Source of the DNA: Acinetobacter bereziniae LMG 1003 = CIP 70.12 | GTDB lineage: Bacteria; Pseudomonadota; Gammaproteobacteria; Pseudomonadales; Moraxellaceae | Assembly (NCBI RefSeq): GCF_000368925.1 | Contig: NZ_KB849755.1 | Coordinates: forward strand, 899,324-963,323 | Length of the DNA: 64,000 nt | Direction: 5' to 3' | In this document: positions 1-7,664 of the stretch, one piece after another | How the letters are laid out: the number at the start of each line of letters is the position of its first letter | Position numbering within the stretch: position 1 is the first letter of the stretch | Notes under the pieces: generated by a model | What the model was told of the DNA's origin: nothing | Databases searched by the model: none | What the model saw: the letters and a program-made list of their open reading frames with translations, nothing else | Position numbers and translations under genes: made by a program

Positions 1-1
1 A

Positions 2-232
2 AGCCAAATCATTGAAAAAGAAGATTGCTTTGGTGTGGCAGTTGGTGTGGGTTATCAAAACAAAGCGCGTGCACCAGAAGGCAGTGCAATTGTTTTAGCT
101 TTCCGTGGTGATGAAGGTGAGATTATTCACATCCGCGCTTCAAAGGTCGGTGATAACGGTGTTAAGGCAAACACTTGGTACCAGTTGAGTGAAGATGGTG
201 AGTTTATTGAAGTCAAGGAGCCACAACAATGA
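2..232 (+). CDS. Element-borne hypothetical protein, 5' end outside window
   Basis: The reading frame is open from the window edge to a TGA at 230-232, so the visible 76 codons are the C-terminal part of a longer protein. A GTG at 35 could serve as a start but has no ribosome binding site in front, which favours truncation. The visible part is soluble, rich in Gly and charged residues, with no motif I recognise. Its stop overlaps the next start (ATGA), so it belongs to the same tightly coupled plus-strand operon of the integrated element. Function unknown. Confidence 0.6.
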   Translation, partial: SQIIEKEDCFGVAVGVGYQNKARAPEGSAIVLAFRGDEGEIIHIRASKVGDNGVKANTWYQLSEDGEFIEVKEPQQ

Positions 233-390
233 ATATGCTTTCTAAACAACCTATATACGGTGTCGATTACATTCATTGCGTCAACTGTGGTCGCACCGTT
301 CAAAACAAAAAAGCAATAAGCACAAATGGTCACTCATGGATCTGTTCATGTGGTTGGTTCAAAAACATTTGGTCTTGCAAAGTGGCTTAG
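229..390 (+). CDS. Small zinc-ribbon-like protein of the integrated element
   Basis: A 53-residue protein starts with an ATG that overlaps the previous stop in an ATGA. It contains CVNCG near residue 17 and CSCGW near residue 40, two CxxC/CxC knuckles as in a small zinc ribbon, suggesting zinc and possibly nucleic acid binding. It ends 11 bases before the ATPase gene. Small zinc ribbons are common among phage early genes. The role is unknown; the gene call rests on coupling and the paired cysteine motifs. Confidence 0.6.
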   Translation: MNMLSKQPIYGVDYIHCVNCGRTVQNKKAISTNGHSWICSCGWFKNIWSCKVA

Positions 391-401
391 GGGAATAACA
401 A

Positions 402-1538
402 ATGGCTATTCAAATTATTACTGCTGATCAAGCGCTAACAGTTAAAGCAATTATCACATACATCTATGCCGATCCTGGTCTTGGTAAAACTTCGATGGGT
501 TTCACTGGTGACAAAGCAATCTCATTTGACTTTGACAAAGGCTCACATCGTACAGGTGAACTTCGTCGTGGTGCCGTGGTACCGGTTCAGAAGTGGACTG
601 ACATTGGTAATCTGACTGAGCAAGACTTGGCACCTTACAACACAATTGTTTTGGATACTGTGGGCGCAATGCTTGAATGCATTAAGTCTTACCTACTATC
701 AATTCCTAATAATCGTCAGAAAGACAATACATTGAAGTTAAAGGCGCAAGGTGCTGCAAATGTAATGTTTAAGAACTATGTGCATATGCTTATTAGCATG
801 GGTAAAGATGTAGTTTTCTTAGCTCATGCTTCTGAAGATCAAAACGGTGACCAAGTGATTTATCGTCCAGATCTAGGCGGTAAAAACCGTAATGAGCTAT
901 ATCGAATCGCCGATGTAATGGGTTATTTAACCACTGTCAGAACACAAGAAGGCAAGACAGCAAGAGTTATTAACTTCAATCCTTCAGATACTCATCATGC
1001 AAAAAATGCAGGTGCTTTGGGTGGTGAAACTGGAGAAGTATGGGTTCCTGATCTAAAAGAGAATCCTACATTTTTGGCAGATTTAATCAGTCAAGCCAAG
1101 GACCACATTAATACTCTAACCCCTGCCCAATTGGCAGCAAACAAAGCTATTGAAGAATTTAATAACTTTGCCCAAAGCTGTGAGGAAGCCGCATATGCAA
1201 GTGATCTAAATCAACTGACTGAATCCCTTGATAAAGATCACGCGTTTTATCACAACATGCGTCAATCAATGCTCAAGCGAGCAAAAGAACTTGGATGTGT
1301 ATTTGATAAAGAGCGCAATGCTTGGTCCAACCCTCCTGAATTCAATGCAATCTCTGATGCTCAGCGTGATGAACTTCAAGACATCATCTCGATGAATGGA
1401 TTAGACGTTAAAGAAGTCTGTGAACACTTGGGAATAGACGCCCTCTCAGCAATTGAACTATCTCATTTCTCCGATGTTAAAGCAGAAATCACACGTATTG
1501 CAGTGGAAGGCTTCAATATTGAAGGAGCTACTCAATGA
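402..1538 (+). CDS. Phage-type P-loop ATPase (AAA_24 / Sak4-like)
   Basis: A 378-residue protein with a Walker A loop ADPGLGKTS at about residues 23-31 and a Walker B strand TIVLDT at about 81-86 (Asp85). The layout, with an N-terminal RecA-like core and a long helical C-terminal tail, fits the phage AAA_24 nucleotide-binding proteins, which include Sak4-type single-strand annealing partners. A role in phage recombination or replication is therefore likely but inferred. It is preceded by GGGGAATAAC as a ribosome binding site, and its stop overlaps the following ATG. The C-terminal 120 residues have no recognised domain. Confidence 0.7.
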   Translation: MAIQIITADQALTVKAIITYIYADPGLGKTSMGFTGDKAISFDFDKGSHRTGELRRGAVVPVQKWTDIGNLTEQDLAPYNTIVLDTVGAMLECIKSYLLSIPNNRQKDNTLKLKAQGAANVMFKNYVHMLISMGKDVVFLAHASEDQNGDQVIYRPDLGGKNRNELYRIADVMGYLTTVRTQEGKTARVINFNPSDTHHAKNAGALGGETGEVWVPDLKENPTFLADLISQAKDHINTLTPAQLAANKAIEEFNNFAQSCEEAAYASDLNQLTESLDKDHAFYHNMRQSMLKRAKELGCVFDKERNAWSNPPEFNAISDAQRDELQDIISMNGLDVKEVCEHLGIDALSAIELSHFSDVKAEITRIAVEGFNIEGATQ

Positions 1539-1888
1539 CAGCATATTTAGCAATTATGGCTAACGGTGAAAGTGTTGATGCAGTTCGCATCGGCACTCAC
1601 TTTGAAAGCTTAACTGGTGAAATCCTAGATCCAATCTCATTCGTCAATTTTGATCTGATTACCCGTGATCAATATGCATTTGAGTCAGATTTCAAAAAGT
1701 ACACAATGAAAGCAGATTTCAGTAAATTTGACAGTCTTGTTTATCGAAATTCATTCACCGATGCAGCTTACAAGCTTTGGCGTATTCGTGGCGGATTGTC
1801 AATCGATGACCCTGAATACAAGGTGATTGAAAAAGATACCTATATTCCGCAATCCCCTATTTACCGTGGTCGCCGAGGTGAATCATGA
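1535..1888 (+). CDS. Element-borne hypothetical protein
   Basis: 117 residues, starting with an ATGA overlap with the ATPase gene, so it is probably co-translated with it. The protein is acidic to neutral and soluble, with no signal peptide or membrane segment. I recognise no family. It lies between a recombination-type ATPase and a cysteine-knuckle protein, which suggests an early phage function but proves nothing. Confidence 0.6.
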   Translation: MTAYLAIMANGESVDAVRIGTHFESLTGEILDPISFVNFDLITRDQYAFESDFKKYTMKADFSKFDSLVYRNSFTDAAYKLWRIRGGLSIDDPEYKVIEKDTYIPQSPIYRGRRGES

Positions 1889-1938
1889 CCCTCCTAAAAC
1901 TTTACTTTCAACTTTGGCAAATGGCGTGGTGGTTGTGA
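1885..1938 (+). CDS. Possible 17-codon coupling peptide
   Basis: A 17-codon frame begins in an ATGA overlap with the stop at 1886-1888 and ends with a TGA at 1936-1938 that shares its A with the ATG of the next gene (TGATG). It bridges the gap between two genes exactly. The peptide (MTLLKLYFQLWQ...) is hydrophobic and aromatic. It could be a real micro-protein or only a device that carries ribosomes to the next start. The alternative is that it has no function and the downstream gene begins at an upstream TTG. Confidence 0.3.
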   Translation: MTLLKLYFQLWQMAWWL

Positions 1939-2303
1939 TGGAAAAAACATACCAACCAAATAGCAGATATCCACTTCAAGATCACTTGGTTGTTGATATT
2001 GAAAACAATGTATTGGAATTTCCTAGAAAAAATACCAAGAAATGCCAACACATGTTTGTTGAAATTGATACCAAAGCCCTTGAATTGGTTTGTAAGAAAT
2101 GTGGCACAAAAGTCAATCCAGTTTTATGGATTAAGGATTCAATAAGTTATTTCACTCGTATTCAGCAAGATATTACGGAACAACGCGAAAGACTTAAAGA
2201 AGATGAAGCCGAATTAAAGAATCGCTCAAGAACACGCTGCCAACACTGTACCAAAATGACAGCAATCAACTTGAAGCATCATAATTTTCAGATATTAGGG
2301 TGA
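1938..2303 (+). CDS. Cys-knuckle protein of the integrated element
   Basis: From the ATG at 1938 this encodes 121 residues. It has a CxxH near residue 33, a CKKC near 52 and a CQHC near 104, suggesting a zinc-binding fold, with a charged, probably helical stretch (about residues 75-100) between. The ATG is chosen because it overlaps the stop of the 17-codon frame (TGATG); a TTG at 1827 in the same frame would overlap the previous gene by about 60 bases. Function unknown. It may bind nucleic acid or a host protein. Confidence 0.55.
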   Translation: MEKTYQPNSRYPLQDHLVVDIENNVLEFPRKNTKKCQHMFVEIDTKALELVCKKCGTKVNPVLWIKDSISYFTRIQQDITEQRERLKEDEAELKNRSRTRCQHCTKMTAINLKHHNFQILG

Positions 2304-2307
2304 TGAG

Positions 2308-2625
2308 ATGGAAAATAAAGAATGTGAAGCTTTTGAGAGTGTTTTTACAGCTGAAAACGGTTGGGATTTAACTTGTATAAATGGATGTTATCAAAATATA
2401 GGAACATTTAAGGCATTTGCAGGTTGGCAAGCAGCCAAAAAAAAAGCTACCCCCGAAGGGTTTGTTTTGGTGCCGAATGACACGATCATGAGCATTTATG
2501 ATACTTGCGATAAAGCCCTAGACTCTGATATTGCGTATAGATCAGCATTGCTGAATATTAAAAACGATGTTGCTCAATATGCTGATTCGATCGAAGCACA
2601 GGAACAAAGTCATGACTCTAAATGA
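2308..2625 (+). CDS. Element-borne hypothetical protein, cassette 1
   Basis: 105 residues, starting four bases after the previous stop. It has an N-terminal aromatic and Cys-containing segment (ENGWDLTCINGCY), then a helical region. Its end encodes QEQSHD, and the DNA for those residues doubles as the ribosome binding site and start of the next gene. The same arrangement recurs twice downstream. No known function. Confidence 0.6.
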   Translation: MENKECEAFESVFTAENGWDLTCINGCYQNIGTFKAFAGWQAAKKKATPEGFVLVPNDTIMSIYDTCDKALDSDIAYRSALLNIKNDVAQYADSIEAQEQSHDSK

Positions 2626-2794
2626 AAAAATCAATTTAATAATTCGTGATGTAGCAGAGCTTCCCGATCGCACAAGCCCTGAAGATTTTCCAGAGGCATT
2701 GATTGTGACTAGTGATGAACTTGAAGAGATTTTAATTCATCACTTAATCAATGAGCATGATGTAGTGCAGGAGCAGAATCATGATGAAATGTGA
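2612..2794 (+). CDS. Small acidic hypothetical protein, cassette 2
   Basis: 60 residues from the ATG at 2612, which is preceded by AGGAAC at proper spacing inside the 3' end of the previous gene. The protein is acidic, soluble and probably mostly helical, and ends in QEQNHDEM. An in-frame TTG at 2567 is rejected because it has no ribosome binding site and overlaps the previous gene more deeply. No family recognised. Confidence 0.55.
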   Translation: MTLNEKINLIIRDVAELPDRTSPEDFPEALIVTSDELEEILIHHLINEHDVVQEQNHDEM

Positions 2795-2957
2795 TAACTG
2801 CGGTAATGAAAATTATTTGCTACTTACTCGCCAAAACCCTAAGGGACAAAAAGGTATTTTTCATTGTGAACAATGCACTGGAACATTGGTTGACAATGTG
2901 GGCGAAGCGCTAGTTGAGGCAATTAAAGGTGATTCTCAGGAGCAAAGTCATGACTGA
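2781..2957 (+). CDS. Small zinc-ribbon-like protein, cassette 3
   Basis: 58 residues starting MMKCDNCGNE, with a second knuckle CEQCT near residue 29. Two CxxC pairs about 20 residues apart are the pattern of a small zinc ribbon. The start is preceded by CAGGAGCAG inside the previous gene, and the gene ends in QEQSHD, repeating the cassette pattern. Probably a zinc-binding adaptor of the element; target unknown. Confidence 0.6.
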   Translation: MMKCDNCGNENYLLLTRQNPKGQKGIFHCEQCTGTLVDNVGEALVEAIKGDSQEQSHD

Positions 2958-3285
2958 GCAAACATTTAAAATAAAACCAATTGATGTTCCAGGTGACTTA
3001 GATAGTTACTGGTTCCACCCTGATATTGCAAAACACGACACTATCACTGATGGGGCTGAGCATTACACTAATGAGCAATGGTTACAGCTTAAAAAGAATC
3101 TTGGCATAGAGATAATTTATGATCACTGGGATTACCAAGATATTCCTGAAATCCCTAGTGATGACAGCGCTGACTGGTCTAACTGGAAACCTGTTCCACC
3201 TGAAGAAGGTTTATTTTTAATTGCTGCATATGACACAGAAGATGGTCCAGTTTTGTGGTGGGCTAAGGAAAAGGAGGAAGGTTGA
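2950..3285 (+). CDS. Acidic Trp-rich hypothetical protein of the element
   Basis: 111 residues from the ATG at 2950, read from the CAGGAGCAAAGTC cassette at the end of the previous gene. It is acidic and rich in Trp and Tyr, with a C-terminal segment WKPVPPEEGLFL that resembles phage proteins of the DUF551 kind (a weak, memory-based resemblance). It ends in a Lys/Glu tail whose DNA (AAGGAGG) is the ribosome binding site of the following excisionase-like gene. Confidence 0.55.
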   Translation: MTEQTFKIKPIDVPGDLDSYWFHPDIAKHDTITDGAEHYTNEQWLQLKKNLGIEIIYDHWDYQDIPEIPSDDSADWSNWKPVPPEEGLFLIAAYDTEDGPVLWWAKEKEEG

Positions 3286-3461
3286 TGGTTATAACAGTAC
3301 CTCAAGCAATTAAACTTCTTGGGGTTCACCGTTCAACTATATATAGAATGTTTGAAACTGGTGAGCTCAATAAAGTTAAGCTTGCTAGATCAACAAGAGT
3401 TGAACTTCCTGAACACTTAGAAAAAGCATATGCGAAACAAATCAAAGCCCTTAACTTTTAA
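3285..3461 (+). CDS. Excisionase-like small helix-turn-helix protein
   Basis: 58 residues with an N-terminal helix-turn-helix of the AlpA/excisionase type: residues 5-22 (VPQAIKLLGVHRSTIYRM) fit the recognition motif, followed by a basic wing. Its ATG overlaps the previous stop (TGATG) and has a strong AAGGAGG. It ends 11 bases inside the end of the convergent integrase gene, and both stops lie in one hairpin. Position and fold suggest a recombination directionality factor; a small regulator of the element is the alternative. Confidence 0.7.
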   Translation: MVITVPQAIKLLGVHRSTIYRMFETGELNKVKLARSTRVELPEHLEKAYAKQIKALNF

Positions 3462-3468
3462 GGGCTTT
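3444..3468. terminator. Shared bidirectional terminator inside two gene ends
   Basis: A perfect 11-bp stem (AAAGCCCTTAA / TTAAGGGCTTT) with a 3-base loop contains the stop codons of both the excisionase-like gene and the integrase gene. T-runs follow on the plus side, so it can end transcription of the small-gene operon and probably also of the integrase. Confidence 0.8.
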
Positions 3469-4689
3469 TTCTTTTAATGAGTCAAGATAATCAGACCAAG
3501 CCTGCATCATGATTGTTCTTTCATCTAAGTATTTGGTTCTGTTGTATGCCCTGCCATGCATATCCCGAACTTGATGCCCCATCTGTTGCTCAATTCGCTC
3601 AATAGGAAATTTCAAAACTTCATCTAATAAGGTGCGGGCGGTTGCGCGGAACCCGTGACCTGTAGTCTCACCATTTTTGAAGCCAAGATTCTTAAGTGCT
3701 TTATTAATTGAACTATCACTGAGAATTCTAGTTTTGCCCCAATGATTTGCAAAACAATATTCACTATGCCCTGTAATCACTTTCAGCTCTTTAAATAGTG
3801 CCAAGACTTGTTTTGATAAAGGTACAACCAATTGAGTGCCTAAAGCGTTTTCTGTTTTAGAAGGTGTGTAGGACCATGTCGCATTTTCAAGATCCACGTC
3901 TTCCCATTTTGCCATCCGCAATTCACCTGGTCGAACAAAAACTTGAGGCAAGATTTTTAAAATATAACAAGTGATAATTGATCCGCGTTTGTCATAGCCA
4001 TCAATGTTTAAAAGAAGTTGACCTAATGCTTCAGGATCAGTTACAGCTGAATGATGCTTAACCTTTCCTGTCTTTAATACACCTTGAATATCCATTGCAA
4101 CATTTCGATCGCAGAAACCAAGCACAATTGCATATTTAAAGACTTGGCTGGCTTTGGATCGCATTCGTCTAGCTGCTTCATACTTGCCCTGCTTTTCATA
4201 TACTTGGCAAACAGATAAAAGTTCACGTGCTGTAATTTCGTGAATCGGACGTTTCCCAATGGCATCAAATAAATGTTGATATGAAAATGCATTACGTGAA
4301 GCTGTTGAAGGCATAACACTTTCGGTCTTCATGAATTCACGAGCAACTTGTTCAAACGTATTTGCCAGTGCATTTTTTGCCTGATCTTCTTCAAGCTTCT
4401 TTTCAACAGATGGATCTATGTTTTGGGCTAATAACTCTCGATATTCATCACGCATTTTACGCGCCATAGCAAGTGTGACAGTTGGATAAACACCAAGGCT
4501 CATTGTTGCGTATTTTTTTGAAACTGGTCGTCTGTAGTTAAAGCGCCAATAGGTTCTACTTGCACTATCTATATAAAGGTATAAACCGCCACCATCAAAA
4601 ACCTTTTTGGCTTTATCTGGATTTTTCTTATGAGCTGAAATTTCTGCCCTAAGCTTTGTGTCTGTCAGATTTACTATTAATTTTGCCAT
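3451..4689 (-). CDS. Tyrosine integrase (P4 / DUF4102 type)
   Basis: A 412-residue site-specific recombinase, the usual length for P4-like integrases. Residues 1-95 form the arm-binding DUF4102 domain (FDGGGLYLYI, LGVYPTVTLAMAR), followed by a core-binding domain and the catalytic domain. The catalytic set is complete: Arg253 (VRPGELR), Lys278, His345 and Arg348 (HGFR), His372 (MGHQ) and Tyr382. The gene starts 165 bases from the 3' end of a tRNA-Arg gene and is read in the same direction, the standard geometry for an element that uses the tRNA 3' end as its attachment site. It converges on the excisionase-like gene. Confidence 0.95.
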   Translation of the reverse strand: MAKLIVNLTDTKLRAEISAHKKNPDKAKKVFDGGGLYLYIDSASRTYWRFNYRRPVSKKYATMSLGVYPTVTLAMARKMRDEYRELLAQNIDPSVEKKLEEDQAKNALANTFEQVAREFMKTESVMPSTASRNAFSYQHLFDAIGKRPIHEITARELLSVCQVYEKQGKYEAARRMRSKASQVFKYAIVLGFCDRNVAMDIQGVLKTGKVKHHSAVTDPEALGQLLLNIDGYDKRGSIITCYILKILPQVFVRPGELRMAKWEDVDLENATWSYTPSKTENALGTQLVVPLSKQVLALFKELKVITGHSEYCFANHWGKTRILSDSSINKALKNLGFKNGETTGHGFRATARTLLDEVLKFPIERIEQQMGHQVRDMHGRAYNRTKYLDERTIMMQAWSDYLDSLKEKALKS

Positions 4690-4693
4690 TTTG

Positions 4694-4830
4694 AGGGTAC
4701 ATTTTTATTAGGTTTTACAGCATACCCCCAAATGTACCCTTATTATGAGGGTATACAGAGGAACAAACTGCGACAAACTGAGACAATAAGAATGTCTAGA
4801 TGCTTTTAATATAAAGGGTTTTGAGACAAA
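4694..4830. repeat. Repeats between integrase and tRNA, possible recombinase arm sites
   Basis: AGGGTACATTT at 4694-4704 is repeated inverted at 4730-4740, with a partial copy GAGGGTATAC at 4747-4756. Next come two direct copies of ACAAACTG (4763-4770, 4773-4780) and related GAGACAA / GGAACAA motifs to about 4848. Their place between the integrase start and the tRNA end fits arm-type binding sites or an integrase promoter operator. The function is inferred. Confidence 0.45.
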
Positions 4831-4854
4831 TTGGAACAAGGAGGAACAGTAAGA

Positions 4855-4930
4855 TGGTACGCCCAGCGGGACTCGAACCCACTCCACAGGCTTCGGAAAC
4901 CTGTACTCTATCCAGTTAAGCTATGGGCGC
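4855..4930 (-). tRNA. tRNA-Arg (anticodon CCG)
   Basis: A 76-base cloverleaf read on the minus strand with CCA encoded at 4855-4857. The acceptor stem GCGCCCA pairs with TGGGCGT (one G-U), the anticodon stem CAGGT/GCCTG encloses loop TTCCGAA, giving anticodon CCG (reads CGG, arginine), and the T-loop GTTCGAGTC is canonical. The 3' end faces the integrase gene and probably holds the attachment core. The tRNA is intact, as expected when the element carries a copy of the tRNA end. Confidence 0.95.
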
Positions 4931-5117
4931 TTAAATTGAGATGGCACATCATAACAAAAAAAACCGTGAGGTAAAGCATTTATAAAACAACTCTTTTCAT
5001 TGATGATCATGCTTTAAACAATGTTCTATATTTGCAATGTAGAATTCCGTCTAACTTACTTGGTTTATTCAAAAAGATCGCTCACAATACACACTCCTGA
5101 AACCATGTGAGAATTTC

Positions 5118-6053
5118 ATGACTGATGCCTTGACGTTAAGAGATTTATCGAAAACCTATAGAAATGGATTCCAAGCACTCAAAGGAATCAATCTAACTGT
5201 TCCAGAAGGAGAGTTTTACGCACTTTTAGGACCGAATGGTGCAGGTAAATCTACAACAATCGGTATTATCAGTTCCTTGACACGTAAAACTTCAGGAACC
5301 GTGGAAATTTTTGGACACAACCTAGATACCCATCCATCAAATGCCAAACAATGTTTAGGTGTCGTCCCTCAAGAGTTTAACTTTGGTCAATTTGAAAAGA
5401 TCTTTGACATCTTAGTGACCCAAGCAGGTTATTACGGTATTCCTCCAAAAATTGCACAAAAACGTGCAGAAGAATACTTAGAAAAACTTGGATTATGGGA
5501 AAAACGTAATACTCAAGGTCGGATGTTATCTGGTGGGATGAAACGCCGCTTAATGATTGCCCGTGCCATGATGCATGAACCGAAACTTTTAATTTTAGAT
5601 GAGCCAACTGCTGGGGTAGACATTGAGCTGCGTCGTTCAATGTGGGACTTTCTCACTGAAATGAATGAAAAAGGCACCTCAATTATTTTAACCACACATT
5701 ATTTGGAAGAAGCTGAAATGCTTTGTCGCCAAATCGCGATTATTGACCGTGGTGTGATTAAAGAGGACACCTCAATGAAAGCCTTTTTAAATCAACTCAG
5801 TGAAGAATCATTTATTTTTGATTTGGAGTATCCAATCGAGCCCATCACTGTTGACATCATCGGGGTTAAATTTAATTTAATTGATCCAATGACACTAGAA
5901 GTCACGATGGACAAAGCACACGCTTTAAATGATTTATTCCAACTTTTAGAAGCTCAAGGTATTCGTGTACGCAGTATGCGTAATAAATCGAATCGTCTAG
6001 AAGAACTCTTTGTTAAAATAGTGGAGAAAAACCTGCAAGGAGCAGCACAATGA
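5118..6053 (+). CDS. ABC transporter ATP-binding protein (YadG-like)
   Basis: A 311-residue ATPase that would power an inner-membrane ABC-2 exporter. Walker A GPNGAGKST (38-46), Q-loop Gln85, signature LSGG (137-140), Walker B LLILDE (157-162) and switch His194 are all present. The C-terminal 90 residues form an extra domain as in YadG/NodI-type subunits. It overlaps the permease gene by ATGA. The substrate is unknown; in E. coli the yadGH pair is also uncharacterised. First gene of a four-gene operon with queF. Confidence 0.9.
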   Translation: MTDALTLRDLSKTYRNGFQALKGINLTVPEGEFYALLGPNGAGKSTTIGIISSLTRKTSGTVEIFGHNLDTHPSNAKQCLGVVPQEFNFGQFEKIFDILVTQAGYYGIPPKIAQKRAEEYLEKLGLWEKRNTQGRMLSGGMKRRLMIARAMMHEPKLLILDEPTAGVDIELRRSMWDFLTEMNEKGTSIILTTHYLEEAEMLCRQIAIIDRGVIKEDTSMKAFLNQLSEESFIFDLEYPIEPITVDIIGVKFNLIDPMTLEVTMDKAHALNDLFQLLEAQGIRVRSMRNKSNRLEELFVKIVEKNLQGAAQ

Positions 6054-6823
6054 ATTTTAATCAACTGCAAATTGCACTTTACACACTGGTCTTAAAAGAA
6101 ATTCGCCGCTTTATGCGAATCTGGCCACAGACACTATTACCACCCGCCATTACCATGAGTTTGTACTTTGTAATCTTTGGTAATTTGGTTGGTTCTCGGA
6201 TTGGTCAAATGGGTGGATTTAGCTACATGCAATTCATCGTACCCGGTCTGATTATGATGGCTGTAATTACCAACAGTTATGCCAACGTCTCTTCAAGTTT
6301 TTTTAGTGCCAAATTTCAAAAAAGTATTGAAGAGCTTATCATGAGCCCAGTTCCATTACACATGGTTTTATGTGGTTACGTGATTGGCGGGGTGTGTCGT
6401 GGTGTGCTTGTCGGTGCGATTGTCACTGCCATGAGTATGTTTTTCACTGACCTTTATATACATAATATTTTCGTGACCATATATACGGTGATTGTGACCT
6501 CACTATTGTTCTCTTTGGGTGGTTTTATCAATGCTGTATATGCAAAATCTTTCGATGATATTTCAATTATTCCAACCTTTGTATTAACACCACTGACTTA
6601 TCTTGGTGGGGTATTTTACTCGATCAGTGCTTTAAGCCCATTTTGGCAAAATCTCTCTTTAGTTAACCCGATCGTATATATGGTTAATGCTTTCCGTTTT
6701 GGAATTTTAGGTCATAGTGATGTCAATGTTACTTTGTCTTTAATCATAGTGACACTTTGCTGTGGCTTACTTTATGGTGTTGCTTACTATTTACTTTCTC
6801 GTGGTTCAGGAATGCGTGAATAA
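6050..6823 (+). CDS. ABC-2 type permease (YadH-like)
   Basis: A 257-residue membrane protein with about six hydrophobic segments and the ABC-2 permease signature near the third segment (SFDDISIIPTFVLTPLTYLGG). It forms the transmembrane half of the exporter with the upstream ATPase. The start overlaps the ATPase stop, and its own stop overlaps the queF start (TAATG), so the three are probably translated together. Confidence 0.9.
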   Translation: MNFNQLQIALYTLVLKEIRRFMRIWPQTLLPPAITMSLYFVIFGNLVGSRIGQMGGFSYMQFIVPGLIMMAVITNSYANVSSSFFSAKFQKSIEELIMSPVPLHMVLCGYVIGGVCRGVLVGAIVTAMSMFFTDLYIHNIFVTIYTVIVTSLLFSLGGFINAVYAKSFDDISIIPTFVLTPLTYLGGVFYSISALSPFWQNLSLVNPIVYMVNAFRFGILGHSDVNVTLSLIIVTLCCGLLYGVAYYLLSRGSGMRE

Positions 6824-7647
6824 TGTCTGTTGAACAATCTTTATTGGGTAAAGAAACCAATTACCCGACCACCTATCAGCCTGAAATTCTTTTCCCAATA
6901 TCACGTGCACAAGCACGTGAACAATATGCTGAAGTTGAAGGCATATATCAAGGTCAAGATTGGTGGCATGTTTTCGAAATTTCTTGGCTAAATGCTAAGG
7001 GAATTCCTCAAGTTGCGATTGGGCGTATTGCACTCCCAGCAACATCACCGAATTTGATCGAATCTAAATCACTCAAGCTGTATTTTAATAGCATGAACTT
7101 TACTCAGTTTGATTCCCGTCAAGCTTTTATCGATACTGTTGAAAAAGATTTGTCTCAAGCAGCGCAAGCACCTGTCACTTTAACGTTGTTTCAAGTGGAT
7201 GATTTAGACATTACCAAACCGACAGGTATTTGTATTGATGATCAAGAACCTGACTGTCTGGTCAATCATCCAGATGCTAGCCTTTTGGAATTCGATCAAA
7301 ACACTTCAAATACAGATAAAAATGTTGAAATTCAACTATTTTCACACTTATTAAGAAGTAACTGCCCTGTGACAGGTCAACCCGATTGGGGGACTGTTTT
7401 TATCCGTTATCAAGGTAAAAAACCTTGTTATCGTAGTATTTTAGCTTATATTATCTCCTATCGTCAGCATAACGGTTTTCACGAACAATGCGTGGAACAA
7501 ATTTTTGCCGATATTTGGCAAAATTTAAAACCAGAAAAGCTGATGGTTTATGCAACTTATACACGCCGTGGCGGTTTAGATATTAATCCGTGTCGTGTAT
7601 CTGATGAATCATGGATGCCAAGCCCAATTCGATTGGCGCGACAATAA
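6823..7647 (+). CDS. queF: NADPH-dependent 7-cyano-7-deazaguanine reductase
   Basis: 274 residues, the long two-domain (YqcD-type) form of QueF. The enzyme reduces the nitrile preQ0 to preQ1 with NADPH in the cytoplasm, a step of queuosine biosynthesis. The substrate motif ESKSLKLY starts at residue 80; the nucleophile Cys181 (NCPVTGQPDWG) and the acid Asp188 are in place. The other queuosine genes are not in the window. No preQ1 riboswitch is visible; the gene is translated as an extension of the ABC operon. Confidence 0.96.
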   Translation: MSVEQSLLGKETNYPTTYQPEILFPISRAQAREQYAEVEGIYQGQDWWHVFEISWLNAKGIPQVAIGRIALPATSPNLIESKSLKLYFNSMNFTQFDSRQAFIDTVEKDLSQAAQAPVTLTLFQVDDLDITKPTGICIDDQEPDCLVNHPDASLLEFDQNTSNTDKNVEIQLFSHLLRSNCPVTGQPDWGTVFIRYQGKKPCYRSILAYIISYRQHNGFHEQCVEQIFADIWQNLKPEKLMVYATYTRRGGLDINPCRVSDESWMPSPIRLARQ

Positions 7648-7664
7648 ACATTGAGGTTGAACAC

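Noticed and set aside
1827..1937. Upstream TTG start for the Cys-knuckle protein
   Set aside because: It overlaps the previous gene, lacks a ribosome binding site, and the ATG at 1938 is coupled by TGATG.
6780..6823. preQ1 riboswitch in front of queF
   Set aside because: queF starts inside the permease stop, with no leader; no suitable structure is visible.
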